Assembly (NCBI RefSeq): GCF_000026225.1
Contig: NC_011743.1
Span: 1 to 55,150 of the forward strand
Length of the DNA: 55,150 nt
Origin: Escherichia fergusonii ATCC 35469
GTDB taxonomy: Bacteria > Pseudomonadota > Gammaproteobacteria > Enterobacterales > Enterobacteriaceae
Direction: 5' to 3'
Shown: positions 44,799 to 53,000 of the stretch, piece by piece
Numbering within the stretch: position 1 is the stretch's first letter
Layout: the number at the start of each line of letters is the position of its first letter
Program-made: the position numbers and the translations under genes
Notes under the pieces: model-generated
Databases searched by the model: none
What the model saw: the letters and a program-made list of their open reading frames with translations, nothing else
What the model was told of the DNA's origin: nothing

Positions 44799-46004
44799 AT
44801 GATCCTAGATGCCAGTTATACATTATTAGTCGCATGTATCGCGCTACTCATAGGAATGTTTGTCGTAAAATTTACCCCGTTCCTACAAAAAAACCACATA
44901 CCAGAAGCCGTCGTTGGTGGCTTTATTGTTGCAATTGTTCTGTTAATTATTGATAAAACATCAGGTTATTCGTTTACTTTTGATGCTTCATTGCAAAGTT
45001 TATTAATGCTCACATTCTTTTCCTCTATCGGGCTAAGTTCTGACTTTTCTCGACTGATTAAAGGAGGAAAGCCGTTAGTTCTATTAACTATTGCAGTAAC
45101 GATCCTAATCGCCATTCAAAATACTGTCGGCATGAGTATGGCTGTCATGATGAATGAAAGTCCATTTATTGGCTTAATTGCAGGTTCAATTACTCTAACA
45201 GGTGGTCATGGTAATGCCGGAGCATGGGGCCCTATTCTCGCTGATAAATATGGTGTAACAGGCGCCGTTGAATTAGCGATGGCTTGTGCAACACTTGGAT
45301 TAGTGTTGGGTGGTTTAGTTGGCGGCCCTGTTGCCCGTCATCTTTTGAAAAAGGTCTCTATTCCTAAAACAACCGAGCAAGAGCGCGACACTATCGTTGA
45401 AGCTTTTGAGCAACCAAGCGTCAAAAGAAAAATCAATGCAAATAACGTTATTGAAACCATTTCAATGCTGATTATCTGTATTGTTGTTGGTGGCTATATC
45501 AGTGCATTGTTTAAAGATACTTTTCTGCAACTGCCTACTTTTGTCTGGTGTTTATTTGTCGGTATTATTATCCGTAATACACTGACTCATGTATTTAAAC
45601 ACGAAGTGTTTGAGCCGACCGTCGATGTATTAGGTAGCGTTGCTTTATCGCTTTTCTTGGCAATGGCGTTAATGTCATTAAAATTTGGTCAATTGGCAAG
45701 CATGGCAGGGCCAGTATTAATTATCATTGCTGTACAAACTGTTGTCATGGTGCTATTTGCCTGCTTTGTCACCTTCAAAATGATGGGCAAAGATTATGAT
45801 GCTGTCGTGATCAGCGCGGGTCACTGTGGCTTTGGTATGGGAGCAACACCAACAGCAATTGCGAATATGCAAACAGTCACAAAAGCATTTGGACCATCAC
45901 ATAAAGCTTTCCTTGTCGTTCCTATGGTCGGTGCCTTTATTGTTGATATTTCAAACAGTATCTTAATTAAAATATTTATTGAAATTGGTACATACTTTAC
46001 CTAA
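44799..46004 (+). CDS. gltS: Sodium/glutamate symporter GltS
   Basis: 401 residues, inner-membrane carrier of the ESS family that takes up L-glutamate with Na+. Ten or more hydrophobic helices are visible in two inverted halves, each with a Gly/Asn-rich re-entrant loop: GSITLTGGHGNAGAWGPILA in the first half and SAGHCGFGMGATPTAIANMQ in the second. It is the usual Tn10 cargo between jemA and the IS10 side. Intact. Confidence 0.93.
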   Translation: MILDASYTLLVACIALLIGMFVVKFTPFLQKNHIPEAVVGGFIVAIVLLIIDKTSGYSFTFDASLQSLLMLTFFSSIGLSSDFSRLIKGGKPLVLLTIAVTILIAIQNTVGMSMAVMMNESPFIGLIAGSITLTGGHGNAGAWGPILADKYGVTGAVELAMACATLGLVLGGLVGGPVARHLLKKVSIPKTTEQERDTIVEAFEQPSVKRKINANNVIETISMLIICIVVGGYISALFKDTFLQLPTFVWCLFVGIIIRNTLTHVFKHEVFEPTVDVLGSVALSLFLAMALMSLKFGQLASMAGPVLIIIAVQTVVMVLFACFVTFKMMGKDYDAVVISAGHCGFGMGATPTAIANMQTVTKAFGPSHKAFLVVPMVGAFIVDISNSILIKIFIEIGTYFT

Positions 46005-46234
46005 TAGCTACACACTACTCGGCGTACTTCTCCTAACAATTTATTATAGGGCAGTATGCCGAGCCGCTTTCTTACCCCGTATATTCCCCTAGTCAATCTA
46101 TTTAGCTTGCACGTTTACGAATTAATTCTCGTGACAACTAAACCAAAATTTGAATTATGACGAGTATATCTGATTATTTATACTTTATTCGTTAGAATAG
46201 TCCGTAGAAATAAATAATCAGTAGGCTACATGGA
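46005..46234. other. Non-coding region between gltS and the cut lysR gene
   Basis: 230 bp without a gene. The inverted repeat cggcgtact ... agtatgccg (46020-46063) may end gltS transcription. The remainder is AT-rich upstream sequence of the lysR fragment. Confidence 0.4.
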
Positions 46235-46360
46235 ATGAAATTAAGACATCTCGATATCTTTTATGCTGTAATGACTTGTGGTTCCTTAACGCGTGCGGCT
46301 GAAGTTTTACATATTTCTCAACCCGCGGCGAGTAAAGCACTCAAACATGCTGAGCACTGA
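46235..46360 (+). pseudogene. LysR-family regulator, N-terminal fragment cut by IS10
   Basis: 41 codons: MKLRHLDIFYAVMTCGSLTR then AAEVLHISQPAASKALKHAEH, the winged helix-turn-helix start of a LysR-type regulator. The stop codon is supplied by the IS10 end (tgagag). TGCTGAGCA at 46348-46356 fits the IS10 target pattern NGCTNAGCN, so this is a real IS10 insertion site; the matching copy on the far side (47686 onward) is not present. Confidence 0.85.
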
Positions 46361-47685
46361 GAGATCCCCTCATAATTTCCCCAAAACGTAACCATGTGTG
46401 AATAGATTTTGAGTAAGCAGGGTTGCAGCCACGAGTGAGTCTTCCCTTGTTATTGTGTAGCCAGAATGCCGCAAAACTTCCATGCCTAAGCGAACTGTTG
46501 AGAGTACGTTTCGATTTCTGACTGTGTTAGCCTGGAAGTGCTTGTCCCAACCTTGTTTCTGAGCATGAACGCCCGCAAGCCAACATGTTAGTTGAAGCAT
46601 CAGGGCGATTAGCAGCATGATATCAAAACGCTCTGAGCTGCTCGTTCGGCTATGGCGTAGGCCTAGTCCGTAGGCAGGACTTTTCAAGTCTCGGAAGGTT
46701 TCTTCAATCTGCATTCGCTTCGAATAGATATTAACAAGTTGTTTGGGTGTTCGAATTTCAACAGGTAAGTTAGTTGCTAGAATCCATGGCTCCTTTGCCG
46801 ACGCTGAGTAGATTTTAGGTGACGGGTGGTGACAATGAGTCCGTGTCGAGCGCTGATTTTTTCGGCCTTTAGAGCGAGATTTATACAATAGAATTTGGCA
46901 TGAGATTGGATTGCTTTTAGTCAGCCTCTTATAGCCTAAAGTCTTTGAGTGACTAGATGACATATCATGTAAGTTGCTGATAGGTTTCCAGTTTTCCGCT
47001 CCTAGGTCTGCATATTGTACTTTTCCTCTTACTCGACTTAACCAGTACCAACCCAGCTTCTCAACGGATTTATACCATGGCACTTTAAAGCCAGCATCAC
47101 TGACAATGAGCGGTGTGGTGTTACTCGGTAGAATGCTCGCAAGGTCGGCTAGAAATTGGTCATGAGCTTTCTTTGAACATTGCTCTGAAAGCGGGAACGC
47201 TTTCTCATAAAGAGTAACAGAACGACCGTGTAGTGCGACTGAAGCTCGCAATACCATAAGCCGTTTTTGCTCACGGATATCAGACCAGTCAACAAGTACA
47301 ATGGGCATCGTATTGCCCGAACAGATAAAGCTAGCATGCCAACGGTATACAGCGAGTCGCTCTTTGTGGAGGTGACGATTACCTAACAATCGGTCGATTC
47401 GTTTGATGTTATGTTTTGTTCTCGCTTTGGTTGGCAGGTTACGGCCAAGTTCGGTAAGAGTGAGAGTTTTACAGTCAAGTAAGGCGTGGCAAGCCAACGT
47501 TAAGCTGTTGAGTCGTTTTAAGTGTAATTCGGGGCAGAATTGGTAAAGAGAGTCGTGTAAAATATCGAGTTCGCACATTTTGTTGTCTGATTATTGATTT
47601 TTGGCGAAACCATTTGATCATATGACAAGATGTGTATCTACCTTAACTTAATGATTTTGATAAAAATCATTAGGGGATTCATCAG
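46357..47685 (-). mobile_element. IS10, complete, 1329 bp
   Basis: Inside end CTGAGAGATCCCCTCATAAT at 46357 and outside end ...TTAGGGGATTCATCAG at 47685; length 1329 bp equals IS10. This is the Tn10 arm on the gltS side. On the right it abuts the IS1133 remainder without a second TGCTGAGCA, showing a deletion or adjacent-end event there. Confidence 0.95.
46370..47578 (-). CDS. tnpA: IS10 transposase (IS4 family)
   Basis: 402 residues, full length. It is a DDE transposase with Asp97 in MPIVLVDWSDIREQKR, Asp161 in NTTPLIVSDAGFKVPW and Glu292 in the YREK-type block YSKRMQIEETFRDLK. It performs cut-and-paste transposition through a hairpin intermediate. Expression is limited by Dam methylation and by antisense RNA-OUT near the outside end. 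No interruption. Confidence 0.96.
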   Translation of the reverse strand: MCELDILHDSLYQFCPELHLKRLNSLTLACHALLDCKTLTLTELGRNLPTKARTKHNIKRIDRLLGNRHLHKERLAVYRWHASFICSGNTMPIVLVDWSDIREQKRLMVLRASVALHGRSVTLYEKAFPLSEQCSKKAHDQFLADLASILPSNTTPLIVSDAGFKVPWYKSVEKLGWYWLSRVRGKVQYADLGAENWKPISNLHDMSSSHSKTLGYKRLTKSNPISCQILLYKSRSKGRKNQRSTRTHCHHPSPKIYSASAKEPWILATNLPVEIRTPKQLVNIYSKRMQIEETFRDLKSPAYGLGLRHSRTSSSERFDIMLLIALMLQLTCWLAGVHAQKQGWDKHFQANTVRNRNVLSTVRLGMEVLRHSGYTITREDSLVAATLLTQNLFTHGYVLGKL

Positions 47686-47770
47686 CACTCGGCTGGAAAT
47701 CGCCGGTGGCATTTGAGAAAAAAGCCGCTTAAAATGAGAGATAGACCGGAACACAACCGGTGCAAGACCA
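47686..47770 (+). mobile_element. IS1133, right remainder
   Basis: 85 bp with the OrfB C terminus LGWKSPVAFEKKAA and stop, then the right inverted repeat ending GACCA at 47770. The TGG duplication and the rest of tnpR (encoding KHVLGLT) follow. Confidence 0.9.
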
Positions 47771-47863
47771 TGGAAAGCATGTTCTCGGACTTACGTAGCA
47801 ACTCGTTTCTTTTCGCAGGTTGAGCCACCTCCGCGCTTCATCAGAAAACTGAAGGAACCTCCA

Positions 47864-48667
47864 TTGAATCGAACTAATATTTTTTTTGGTGAATCGCATT
47901 CTGACTGGTTGCCTGTCAGAGGCGGAGAATCTGGTGATTTTGTTTTTCGACGTGGTGACGGGCATGCCTTCGCGAAAATCGCACCTGCTTCCCGCCGCGG
48001 TGAGCTCGCTGGAGAGCGTGACCGCCTCATTTGGCTCAAAGGTCGAGGTGTGGCTTGCCCCGAGGTGATCAACTGGCAGGAGGAACAGGAGGGTGCATGC
48101 TTGGTGATAACGGCAATTCCGGGAGTACCGGCGGCTGATCTGTCTGGAGCGGATTTGCTCAAAGCGTGGCCGTCAATGGGGCAGCAACTTGGCGCTGTTC
48201 ACAGCCTATCGGTTGATCAATGTCCGTTTGAGCGCAGGCTGTCGCGAATGTTCGGACGCGCCGTTGATGTGGTGTCCCGCAATGCCGTCAATCCCGACTT
48301 CTTACCGGACGAGGACAAGAGTACGCCGCAGCTCGATCTTTTGGCTCGTGTCGAACGAGAGCTACCGGTGCGGCTCGACCAAGAGCGCACCGATATGGTT
48401 GTTTGCCATGGTGATCCCTGCATGCCGAACTTCATGGTGGACCCTAAAACTCTTCAATGCACGGGTCTGATCGACCTTGGGCGGCTCGGAACAGCAGATC
48501 GCTATGCCGATTTGGCACTCATGATTGCTAACGCCGAAGAGAACTGGGCAGCGCCAGATGAAGCAGAGCGCGCCTTCGCTGTCCTATTCAATGTATTGGG
48601 GATCGAAGCCCCCGACCGCGAACGCCTTGCCTTCTATCTGCGATTGGACCCTCTGACTTGGGGTTGA
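47864..48667 (+). CDS. strA: Streptomycin 3''-phosphotransferase APH(3'')-Ib
   Basis: 267 residues, full-length StrA. It phosphorylates the 3'' hydroxyl of streptomycin in the cytoplasm. The kinase-like APH fold shows the catalytic loop VVCHGDPCMPNFMVDPKT (Asp of HGD and the Asn) and the Mg-binding Asp in TGLIDLGRLGTADRYADLAL. A true start at 47864 (MNRTNIFFGESHSDWLPVRG) is the known one. Its stop overlaps the strB ATG. In Tn5393 the pair is read from a promoter in IS1133 or tnpR; here IS1133 is cut, so the upstream promoter may instead come from IS10. Confidence 0.97.
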   Translation: MNRTNIFFGESHSDWLPVRGGESGDFVFRRGDGHAFAKIAPASRRGELAGERDRLIWLKGRGVACPEVINWQEEQEGACLVITAIPGVPAADLSGADLLKAWPSMGQQLGAVHSLSVDQCPFERRLSRMFGRAVDVVSRNAVNPDFLPDEDKSTPQLDLLARVERELPVRLDQERTDMVVCHGDPCMPNFMVDPKTLQCTGLIDLGRLGTADRYADLALMIANAEENWAAPDEAERAFAVLFNVLGIEAPDRERLAFYLRLDPLTWG

Positions 48668-49503
48668 TGTTCATGCCGCCTGTTTTTCCTGCTCATTGGC
48701 ACGTTTCGCAACCTGTTCTCATTGCGGACACCTTTTCCAGCCTCGTTTGGAAAGTTTCATTGCCAGACGGGACTCCTGCAATCGTCAAGGGATTGAAACC
48801 TATAGAAGACATTGCTGATGAACTGCGCGGGGCCGACTATCTGGTATGGCGCAATGGGAGGGGAGCAGTCCGGTTGCTCGGTCGTGAGAACAATCTGATG
48901 TTGCTCGAATATGCCGGGGAGCGAATGCTCTCTCACATCGTTGCCGAGCACGGCGACTACCAGGCGACCGAAATTGCAGCGGAACTAATGGCGAAGCTGT
49001 ATGCCGCATCTGAGGAACCCCTGCCTTCTGCCCTTCTCCCGATCCGGGATCGCTTTGCAGCTTTGTTTCAGCGGGCGCGCGATGATCAAAACGCAGGTTG
49101 TCAAACTGACTACGTCCACGCGGCGATTATAGCCGATCAAATGATGAGCAATGCCTCGGAACTGCGTGGGCTACATGGCGATCTGCATCATGAAAACATC
49201 ATGTTCTCCAGTCGCGGCTGGCTGGTGATAGATCCCGTCGGTCTGGTCGGTGAAGTGGGCTTTGGCGCCGCCAATATGTTCTACGATCCGGCTGACAGAG
49301 ACGACCTTTGTCTCGATCCTAGACGCATTGCACAGATGGCGGACGCATTCTCTCGTGCGCTGGACGTCGATCCGCGTCGCCTGCTCGACCAGGCGTACGC
49401 TTATGGGTGCCTTTCCGCAGCTTGGAACGCGGATGGAGAAGAGGAGCAACGCGATCTAGCTATCGCGGCCGCGATCAAGCAGGTGCGACAGACGTCATAC
49501 TAG
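48667..49503 (+). CDS. strB: Streptomycin 6-phosphotransferase APH(6)-Id
   Basis: 278 residues from ATG 48667, which shares one base with the strA stop (tgATG); an in-frame ATG at 48658 inside strA is less likely. It phosphorylates the 6-hydroxyl of streptomycin. Catalytic motifs are LRGLHGDLHHENIMFSSRGW (Brenner-type HGDxxxxN) and VIDPVGLVGEVGFGAANM. It works together with strA for high-level streptomycin resistance. Directly followed by the right Tn5393 repeat. Confidence 0.97.
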   Translation: MFMPPVFPAHWHVSQPVLIADTFSSLVWKVSLPDGTPAIVKGLKPIEDIADELRGADYLVWRNGRGAVRLLGRENNLMLLEYAGERMLSHIVAEHGDYQATEIAAELMAKLYAASEEPLPSALLPIRDRFAALFQRARDDQNAGCQTDYVHAAIIADQMMSNASELRGLHGDLHHENIMFSSRGWLVIDPVGLVGEVGFGAANMFYDPADRDDLCLDPRRIAQMADAFSRALDVDPRRLLDQAYAYGCLSAAWNADGEEEQRDLAIAAAIKQVRQTSY

Positions 49504-49528
49504 ATATCAAGCGACTTCTCCTATCCCC

Positions 49529-49609
49529 TGGGAACACATCAATCTTACCGGAGAATATCGTTGGCCAAAGCCTTAGCGTAGGATTTCGCCCTCTCCCGCA
49601 AACGACCCC
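49529..49609 (-). repeat. Right 81-bp inverted repeat of Tn5393
   Basis: Counterpart of 29716-29796, ending CAAACGACCCC at 49609. TGATAT at 49610-49615 repeats the sequence just left of the left repeat. Its presence on the strB side shows the whole transposon frame is retained. Confidence 0.92.
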
Positions 49610-50322
49610 TGATATTGCTGTTTTTCGGCAAGTTTTTAATACCCGCAGGGACTCAATCATGCCATCACGCGTTTTGGGAGTAACTGTCCCGATGCCTGAG
49701 AATGCTGCATGAGCGGCACATTCAGCATCAATTGTGTCACTTTTACCCCGTTTGCGTCGCTCCATCCGGTCTGGAGCAGTCACCTCAAGAACTTCTAACC
49801 CGGCGTTCTGAAAATAACGAAGCAAACCGGAACCATAGGTACCTGTGCACTCAACACCAATTCGCTTTAATGTCCCAAACGAGGTCATCCATGCCAGCAT
49901 CTGCCGGTAACCTTGTCGTGTTGTGGAGAAATACTGAGTCCCAAGGACTTTATTGTTCTGATCTACGACAGCGGCAACGTGCAAATCTTTATGTGTATCC
50001 ACGCCACCCACAACGGCAGCTTCGGTAACTTTATCAACCATGACAGAGCTCCTGTGAGGAAACAGAGTTGAATCTCCAGACAGATAACCCGGACAGGACA
50101 GTAACGAGACAAGCCGTCAGGCCCTTCTTGAATCACGCGCATCGGTGAGGAGATGCCTCGCATGAAGGCGCTTCCGGCAACCGACGGGTCCAGGGCAGGA
50201 CACAAAAGGTCGATCGCTGTGTGAGTCAGGATGCGGGAAGGTCTTCACTGCATCAGTAATCACACCAATCTGGTTAAACGGCAAACTAAGTGGTGGTAAA
50301 GACTGACATCGGCATTATTACT
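49610..50322 (-). mobile_element. IS110-family element, proximal piece
   Basis: Carries the N-terminal part of the transposase gene and about 280 bp of 5' non-coding DNA (50042-50322), which in IS110 elements holds the bridge-RNA or end region upstream of the gene. It continues at 29709 after removal of the Tn5393 derivative. IS110 elements lack clear inverted repeats, so the outer border at about 50322 is placed where the IS3-family reading frame resumes. Confidence 0.75.
49616..50041 (-). pseudogene. IS110-family transposase, N-terminal part
   Basis: 142 codons from MVDKVTEAAVVGGVDTHKDL. The RuvC-like DEDD catalytic residues are visible: Asp in GGVDTHKD, Glu in IGVECTGTYG, and two Asp residues in KSDTIDAECAAHA. 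The frame runs into the Tn5393 repeat after RKTAIS and resumes in frame at 29709. DEDD transposases of this family use an RNA guide encoded next to the gene. Confidence 0.85.
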
Positions 50323-50910
50323 ATCGCTGTGCACAATGACGTTTTCTTCAGGTTTACGTCGCCAGACCGCCATCAGCAGCGCATCCAGTGCCAGCTCGCG
50401 CGACAGTGTCGGCTTCATCGACCAGCCCACCACATTACGGGCAAAAAGATCGATAACCACTGCCAGGTACAGCCAGCCCTGCCAGGTGCGGATGTAGGTG
50501 ATGTCGGTGACCCACACCTGATTGGGCTTCACTACAGTAAATTCACGCCGCACGTGATTAGGCGCTATCAGTGACGGTCGTCCCCGGCTCCCGCGTGGCA
50601 CTTTATAACCATGTATAGCCTGAATCCTGTTTTTCCTCATGATTTTGGCAACCCGGTTTCTGCTGCACACTTCGCCAATTTCGCGAAGATCGCCATGAAC
50701 CCTGCGATAACCGTAAATTCCACCACTCAGCGTATAGGAGTCGCGGATGAGTTCCAGCAGTCGCTGGTTATCCTTTTCTCCGGCAGATACAGGGTTATGG
50801 AGCCAGACATAAAATCCGGCACGGGCAACCTTAAGGACCCGACACATTGTAACGATCGACCAGATTTCACGGTGATCGTTGATAAAGCGATACTTCAGTC
50901 GGGCTCCCTT
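50323..50910 (-). pseudogene. IS3-family orfB, N-terminal fragment
   Basis: About 195 codons from RLKYRFINDHREIWSIVTMC, with the HTH_21 region (DSYTLSGGIYGYRRVHGDLR) and the first two catalytic Asp residues (VWVTDITYIRTWQGWLYLAV, and VIVHSD at the break). After HSD the sequence changes to unrelated DNA. The Glu-containing end is at 29000-29188. Normal expression would need a frameshift from orfA. Confidence 0.85.
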
Positions 50911-51179
50911 GCAAAGTACCGCGCTGCCTTTTTCAGAATATCCCGCTCTTCCTCAGTGCGTTTAAGCTGTGCTTTCAGCCTGAGAATTTCTGTTCTGGCA
51001 TCCAGTAAATCCTGTGCCTGCTGTCCACTGTTGTCAGGCTTAACAGCCCGGAGTCATTTATATAGGCTGTGCGCCGACACGCCGAGCCGTTCAGATACTT
51101 CAGCAATAGAATAGCCCCGCTCGGTGATCTGGCGGACGGCCTCTTCCTTAAATTCAGGGGTAAAACGTGATGTGCCCAT
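50895..51179 (-). pseudogene. IS3-family orfA with an in-frame TGA
   Basis: It reads MGTSRFTPEFKEEAVRQITE, RGYSIAEVSERLGVSAHSLYK, then TGA at 51054-51056 and LRAVKPDNSGQQAQDLLDAR with a leucine-zipper end (EILRLKAQLKRTEEERDILK KAARYF). The stop occupies codon 42, where relatives have Trp (YKWLR), so one base change (TGG to TGA) ended the gene in the helix-turn-helix. This would silence the element before or after it was split. Confidence 0.85.
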
Positions 51180-51279
51180 AGACTCCTCCTATGCTCAAAC
51201 TATAGGGCAGATTTGTCTACGGGCTCGGGGTCACTCCATTAAGTGATAACAGGTGTCTGGAAATATAGGGGCAAATCCA

Positions 51280-51341
51280 GTCGGGAGGATGCGTGATCTG
51301 ATCCTTCAACTCAGCAAAAGTTCGATTTATTCAACAAAGCC
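51280..51341 (-). mobile_element. 62-bp relic of an IS903-type left end
   Basis: The reverse complement of 51280-51341 matches 9588-9649 (inverted repeat plus the following bases, up to the DNA before the transposase) with a single mismatch. The terminus GATTTATTCAACAAAGCC ends at 51341. The rest of that element is gone. The relic lies between the IS3-family terminus and vagD and marks an old insertion in the IncR backbone. Confidence 0.85.
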
Positions 51342-51382
51342 CATTCATGTCTGTCGTCTCCGTCACGGAAATTATTACGGGA

Positions 51383-51799
51383 TTATTTCACCCAGTCTTC
51401 CAGCACCAGGCCCGGGACCCGCGCAAACTCTCTCACATTGTTCGTCACCAGGATGGCGCCCGCCGCGATGGCGTGCCCGGCAATGGCCGTGTCATTCGGG
51501 CCGATCGGCGTCCCGGCTAGGCGCAGCGCCACCCGGATGTCCGTCGTGGCGTCCACCGCGGCGCGGTCCCAGGGCAGGACGGCATCGAGGCGCGCGCAGA
51601 ACGCGTCGACCAGCTGAATATGGCGCGGCGAGGCCTTCGGGCCGGTGGCGCCGAAGCGCATCTCGGCATACGTCACGGCCGAGACCACAATGCGATCACC
51701 GCGCAGCACCGCCTGCTCCAGGCGCTTCAGCACCGCTGCCGGCTGCTCGCGCATGATGAACGAGCAGATGTTGGTGTCGAGCATCCAGGTTTTCTTCAT
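51383..51799 (-). CDS. vagD: VagD toxin, PIN-domain ribonuclease
   Basis: 138 residues. VapC-type PIN domain: acidic residues D8 (MKKTWMLDTNICSF), E46 (VTYAEMRFGA) and D103 (GPNDTAIAGHA), plus N120 in LVTNNVREFARV. VapC toxins cleave RNA, in enterobacteria the initiator tRNA. The vagCD pair stabilises plasmids by killing daughter cells that lose them. Its ATG overlaps the vagC stop, so it is the second gene of the operon. It is a usual IncR backbone gene, more GC-rich than neighbours. Confidence 0.93.
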   Translation of the reverse strand: MKKTWMLDTNICSFIMREQPAAVLKRLEQAVLRGDRIVVSAVTYAEMRFGATGPKASPRHIQLVDAFCARLDAVLPWDRAAVDATTDIRVALRLAGTPIGPNDTAIAGHAIAAGAILVTNNVREFARVPGLVLEDWVK

Positions 51800-52026
51800 G
51801 GCTCAAAGCGTCCTTCATCGCTGACCACATCCTCACGCTCCGCCATAAAGTCCGGATCGGCCCTGTCCAGCTGCGCGAACGAGCCCCAGGTCGGCCGGAC
51901 GGGACGCAGAATGATGCTGTCCCCTTCCCGGACGATCTCCAGCTCGCTGACGCCATCAAAATCCAGGTCCCGGGGCAGACGGATGGCGCGGTTATTGCCG
52001 TTTTTAAATATCGAAACTGTGCGCAT
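51796..52026 (-). CDS. vagC: VagC antitoxin, AbrB/SpoVT type
   Basis: 76 residues. The N-terminal swapped-hairpin DNA-binding domain has the VapB signature MRTVSIFKNGNNRAIRLPRD. The C-terminal part (WGSFAQLDRADPDFMAERED) is acidic and binds VagD. With VagD it represses its own promoter; the inverted repeat at 52103-52185 lies upstream. A weak ribosome site (aggaaaaacc) precedes ATG 52026. Confidence 0.93.
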   Translation of the reverse strand: MRTVSIFKNGNNRAIRLPRDLDFDGVSELEIVREGDSIILRPVRPTWGSFAQLDRADPDFMAEREDVVSDEGRFEP

Positions 52027-52599
52027 GGTTTTTCCTCATATGCTGAGTGTGCCAGGGAGTATTCCCGCATAGGTGAAGTATATGCCTGCAAGCCCGGCTT
52101 GTATAGGTGTTACATATGCAGATGGTAGGTATATGCGTATGCTTTGCCTATGCAGATGCCCGGCATATGGATATGTTACACCTATGTTGGTTTCTCACTT
52201 TTCCCGCTCAGATCCGAAAAAAGGCAGTTCCGGATCTGATTCAGCCCCGCCGGCGCGCAGCGGCCCGGAAACACAAGATGTAGCGGTGTTTCCAGCTGTC
52301 AGTGACCATATATGTTGTGCCCCTCCCCTGCCCCGTGACCGGCCGCTCACCACCCTGAAAGGGCGCTGTGGTTATTCCGTGTGCGTGGTACACTTCCGGA
52401 AACTGTGGAATAACATAAAAGTCGGATCCGGCCAGAGCGGCCGTCAGGTAATTTAATTACGTTGTTATATGGCTGCTTATTATTTTAGTATGTGAAAATC
52501 ACTCTAGTGAAAGTCACTGTCGCGACAGAGTGGCACTCATCTGACGATGATTGAGGTGTGGTAAAATTGCACGGCTAACTATTCAACTGAGGAAAGGAC
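52027..52599. other. Non-coding region with paired repeats before vagC
   Basis: 573 bp with no convincing gene. The main feature is the inverted repeat of 52103-52185, described separately. Around 52230-52340 the DNA is GC-rich with small repeats; 52440-52560 is AT-rich and probably contains the promoter of the gene at 52600. One or more of these may be recombination sites for ResD (inference). Confidence 0.4.
52103..52185. repeat. 15-bp perfect inverted repeat upstream of vagC
   Basis: ATAGGTGTTACATAT (52103-52117) and ATATGTTACACCTAT (52171-52185) are perfect inverted copies 53 bp apart. The middle has further paired elements: GCAGATG at 52118 and again at 52152, and TATGC/GCATA units. Candidates are an operator of vagCD (start at 52026) or a core site for the ResD recombinase; the sequence alone does not decide. 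Confidence 0.7.
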
Positions 52600-52950
52600 A
52601 TGTTTACTGCATTCAATGAGAGAAATGATTTCAGTTATGCTTTTGAAAAAATCCGTAATGCGATTTCCGCGCCAGGAGAAAATAATCTTTATGCTGCAAC
52701 AGAATTAGGTCTTGGCATTCTGCTCCGTAAATACGAGCAGTTTCGCCAGGAACTGGATGCGGCCGGTGAGCTGGGAAACTGGGAATATGATCTCGATACC
52801 TACAATCACTGTATTGCGGTGCTGCAACGTTACTTCACCGGCAATCCATCCGGACTGACAGAACGTGATGCCCGGATTTACAGCCATTACCTGCAGACTG
52901 AGCACAAAAGGTTTGTGAAACTGGCTGAAGAGCTGGCTGCCGGCCGCTGA
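52600..52950 (+). CDS. Unknown 116-residue plasmid protein
   Basis: ATG 52600 follows GAGGAAAGGAC, a good ribosome site. The protein (MFTAFNERNDFSYAFEKIRN) is mainly helical, with a possible helical pair EQFRQELDAAGELGNWEYDL and YSHYLQTEHKRFVKLAEELA. No membrane segment or known motif is seen. It heads a same-strand group with 53001 and resD. Function unknown. Confidence 0.75.
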   Translation: MFTAFNERNDFSYAFEKIRNAISAPGENNLYAATELGLGILLRKYEQFRQELDAAGELGNWEYDLDTYNHCIAVLQRYFTGNPSGLTERDARIYSHYLQTEHKRFVKLAEELAAGR

Positions 52951-53000
52951 CTACGGACAGAGGGCGGGATTTCTCAGGAATATAAAGGGGTAAATGATCA

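Larger units (their letters stand above)
50323..51238 (-). mobile_element. IS3-family element, right piece
   Basis: Contains the right terminus (GGTCACTCCA ending 51238), orfA and the first two-thirds of orfB. With the left piece at 28964-29189 it makes one element whose two ends are now 22 kb apart. Bases outside the ends (left taaatg, right ttaagt) do not form a clear duplication. orfA carries an in-frame stop, see the orfA entry. Confidence 0.85.
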
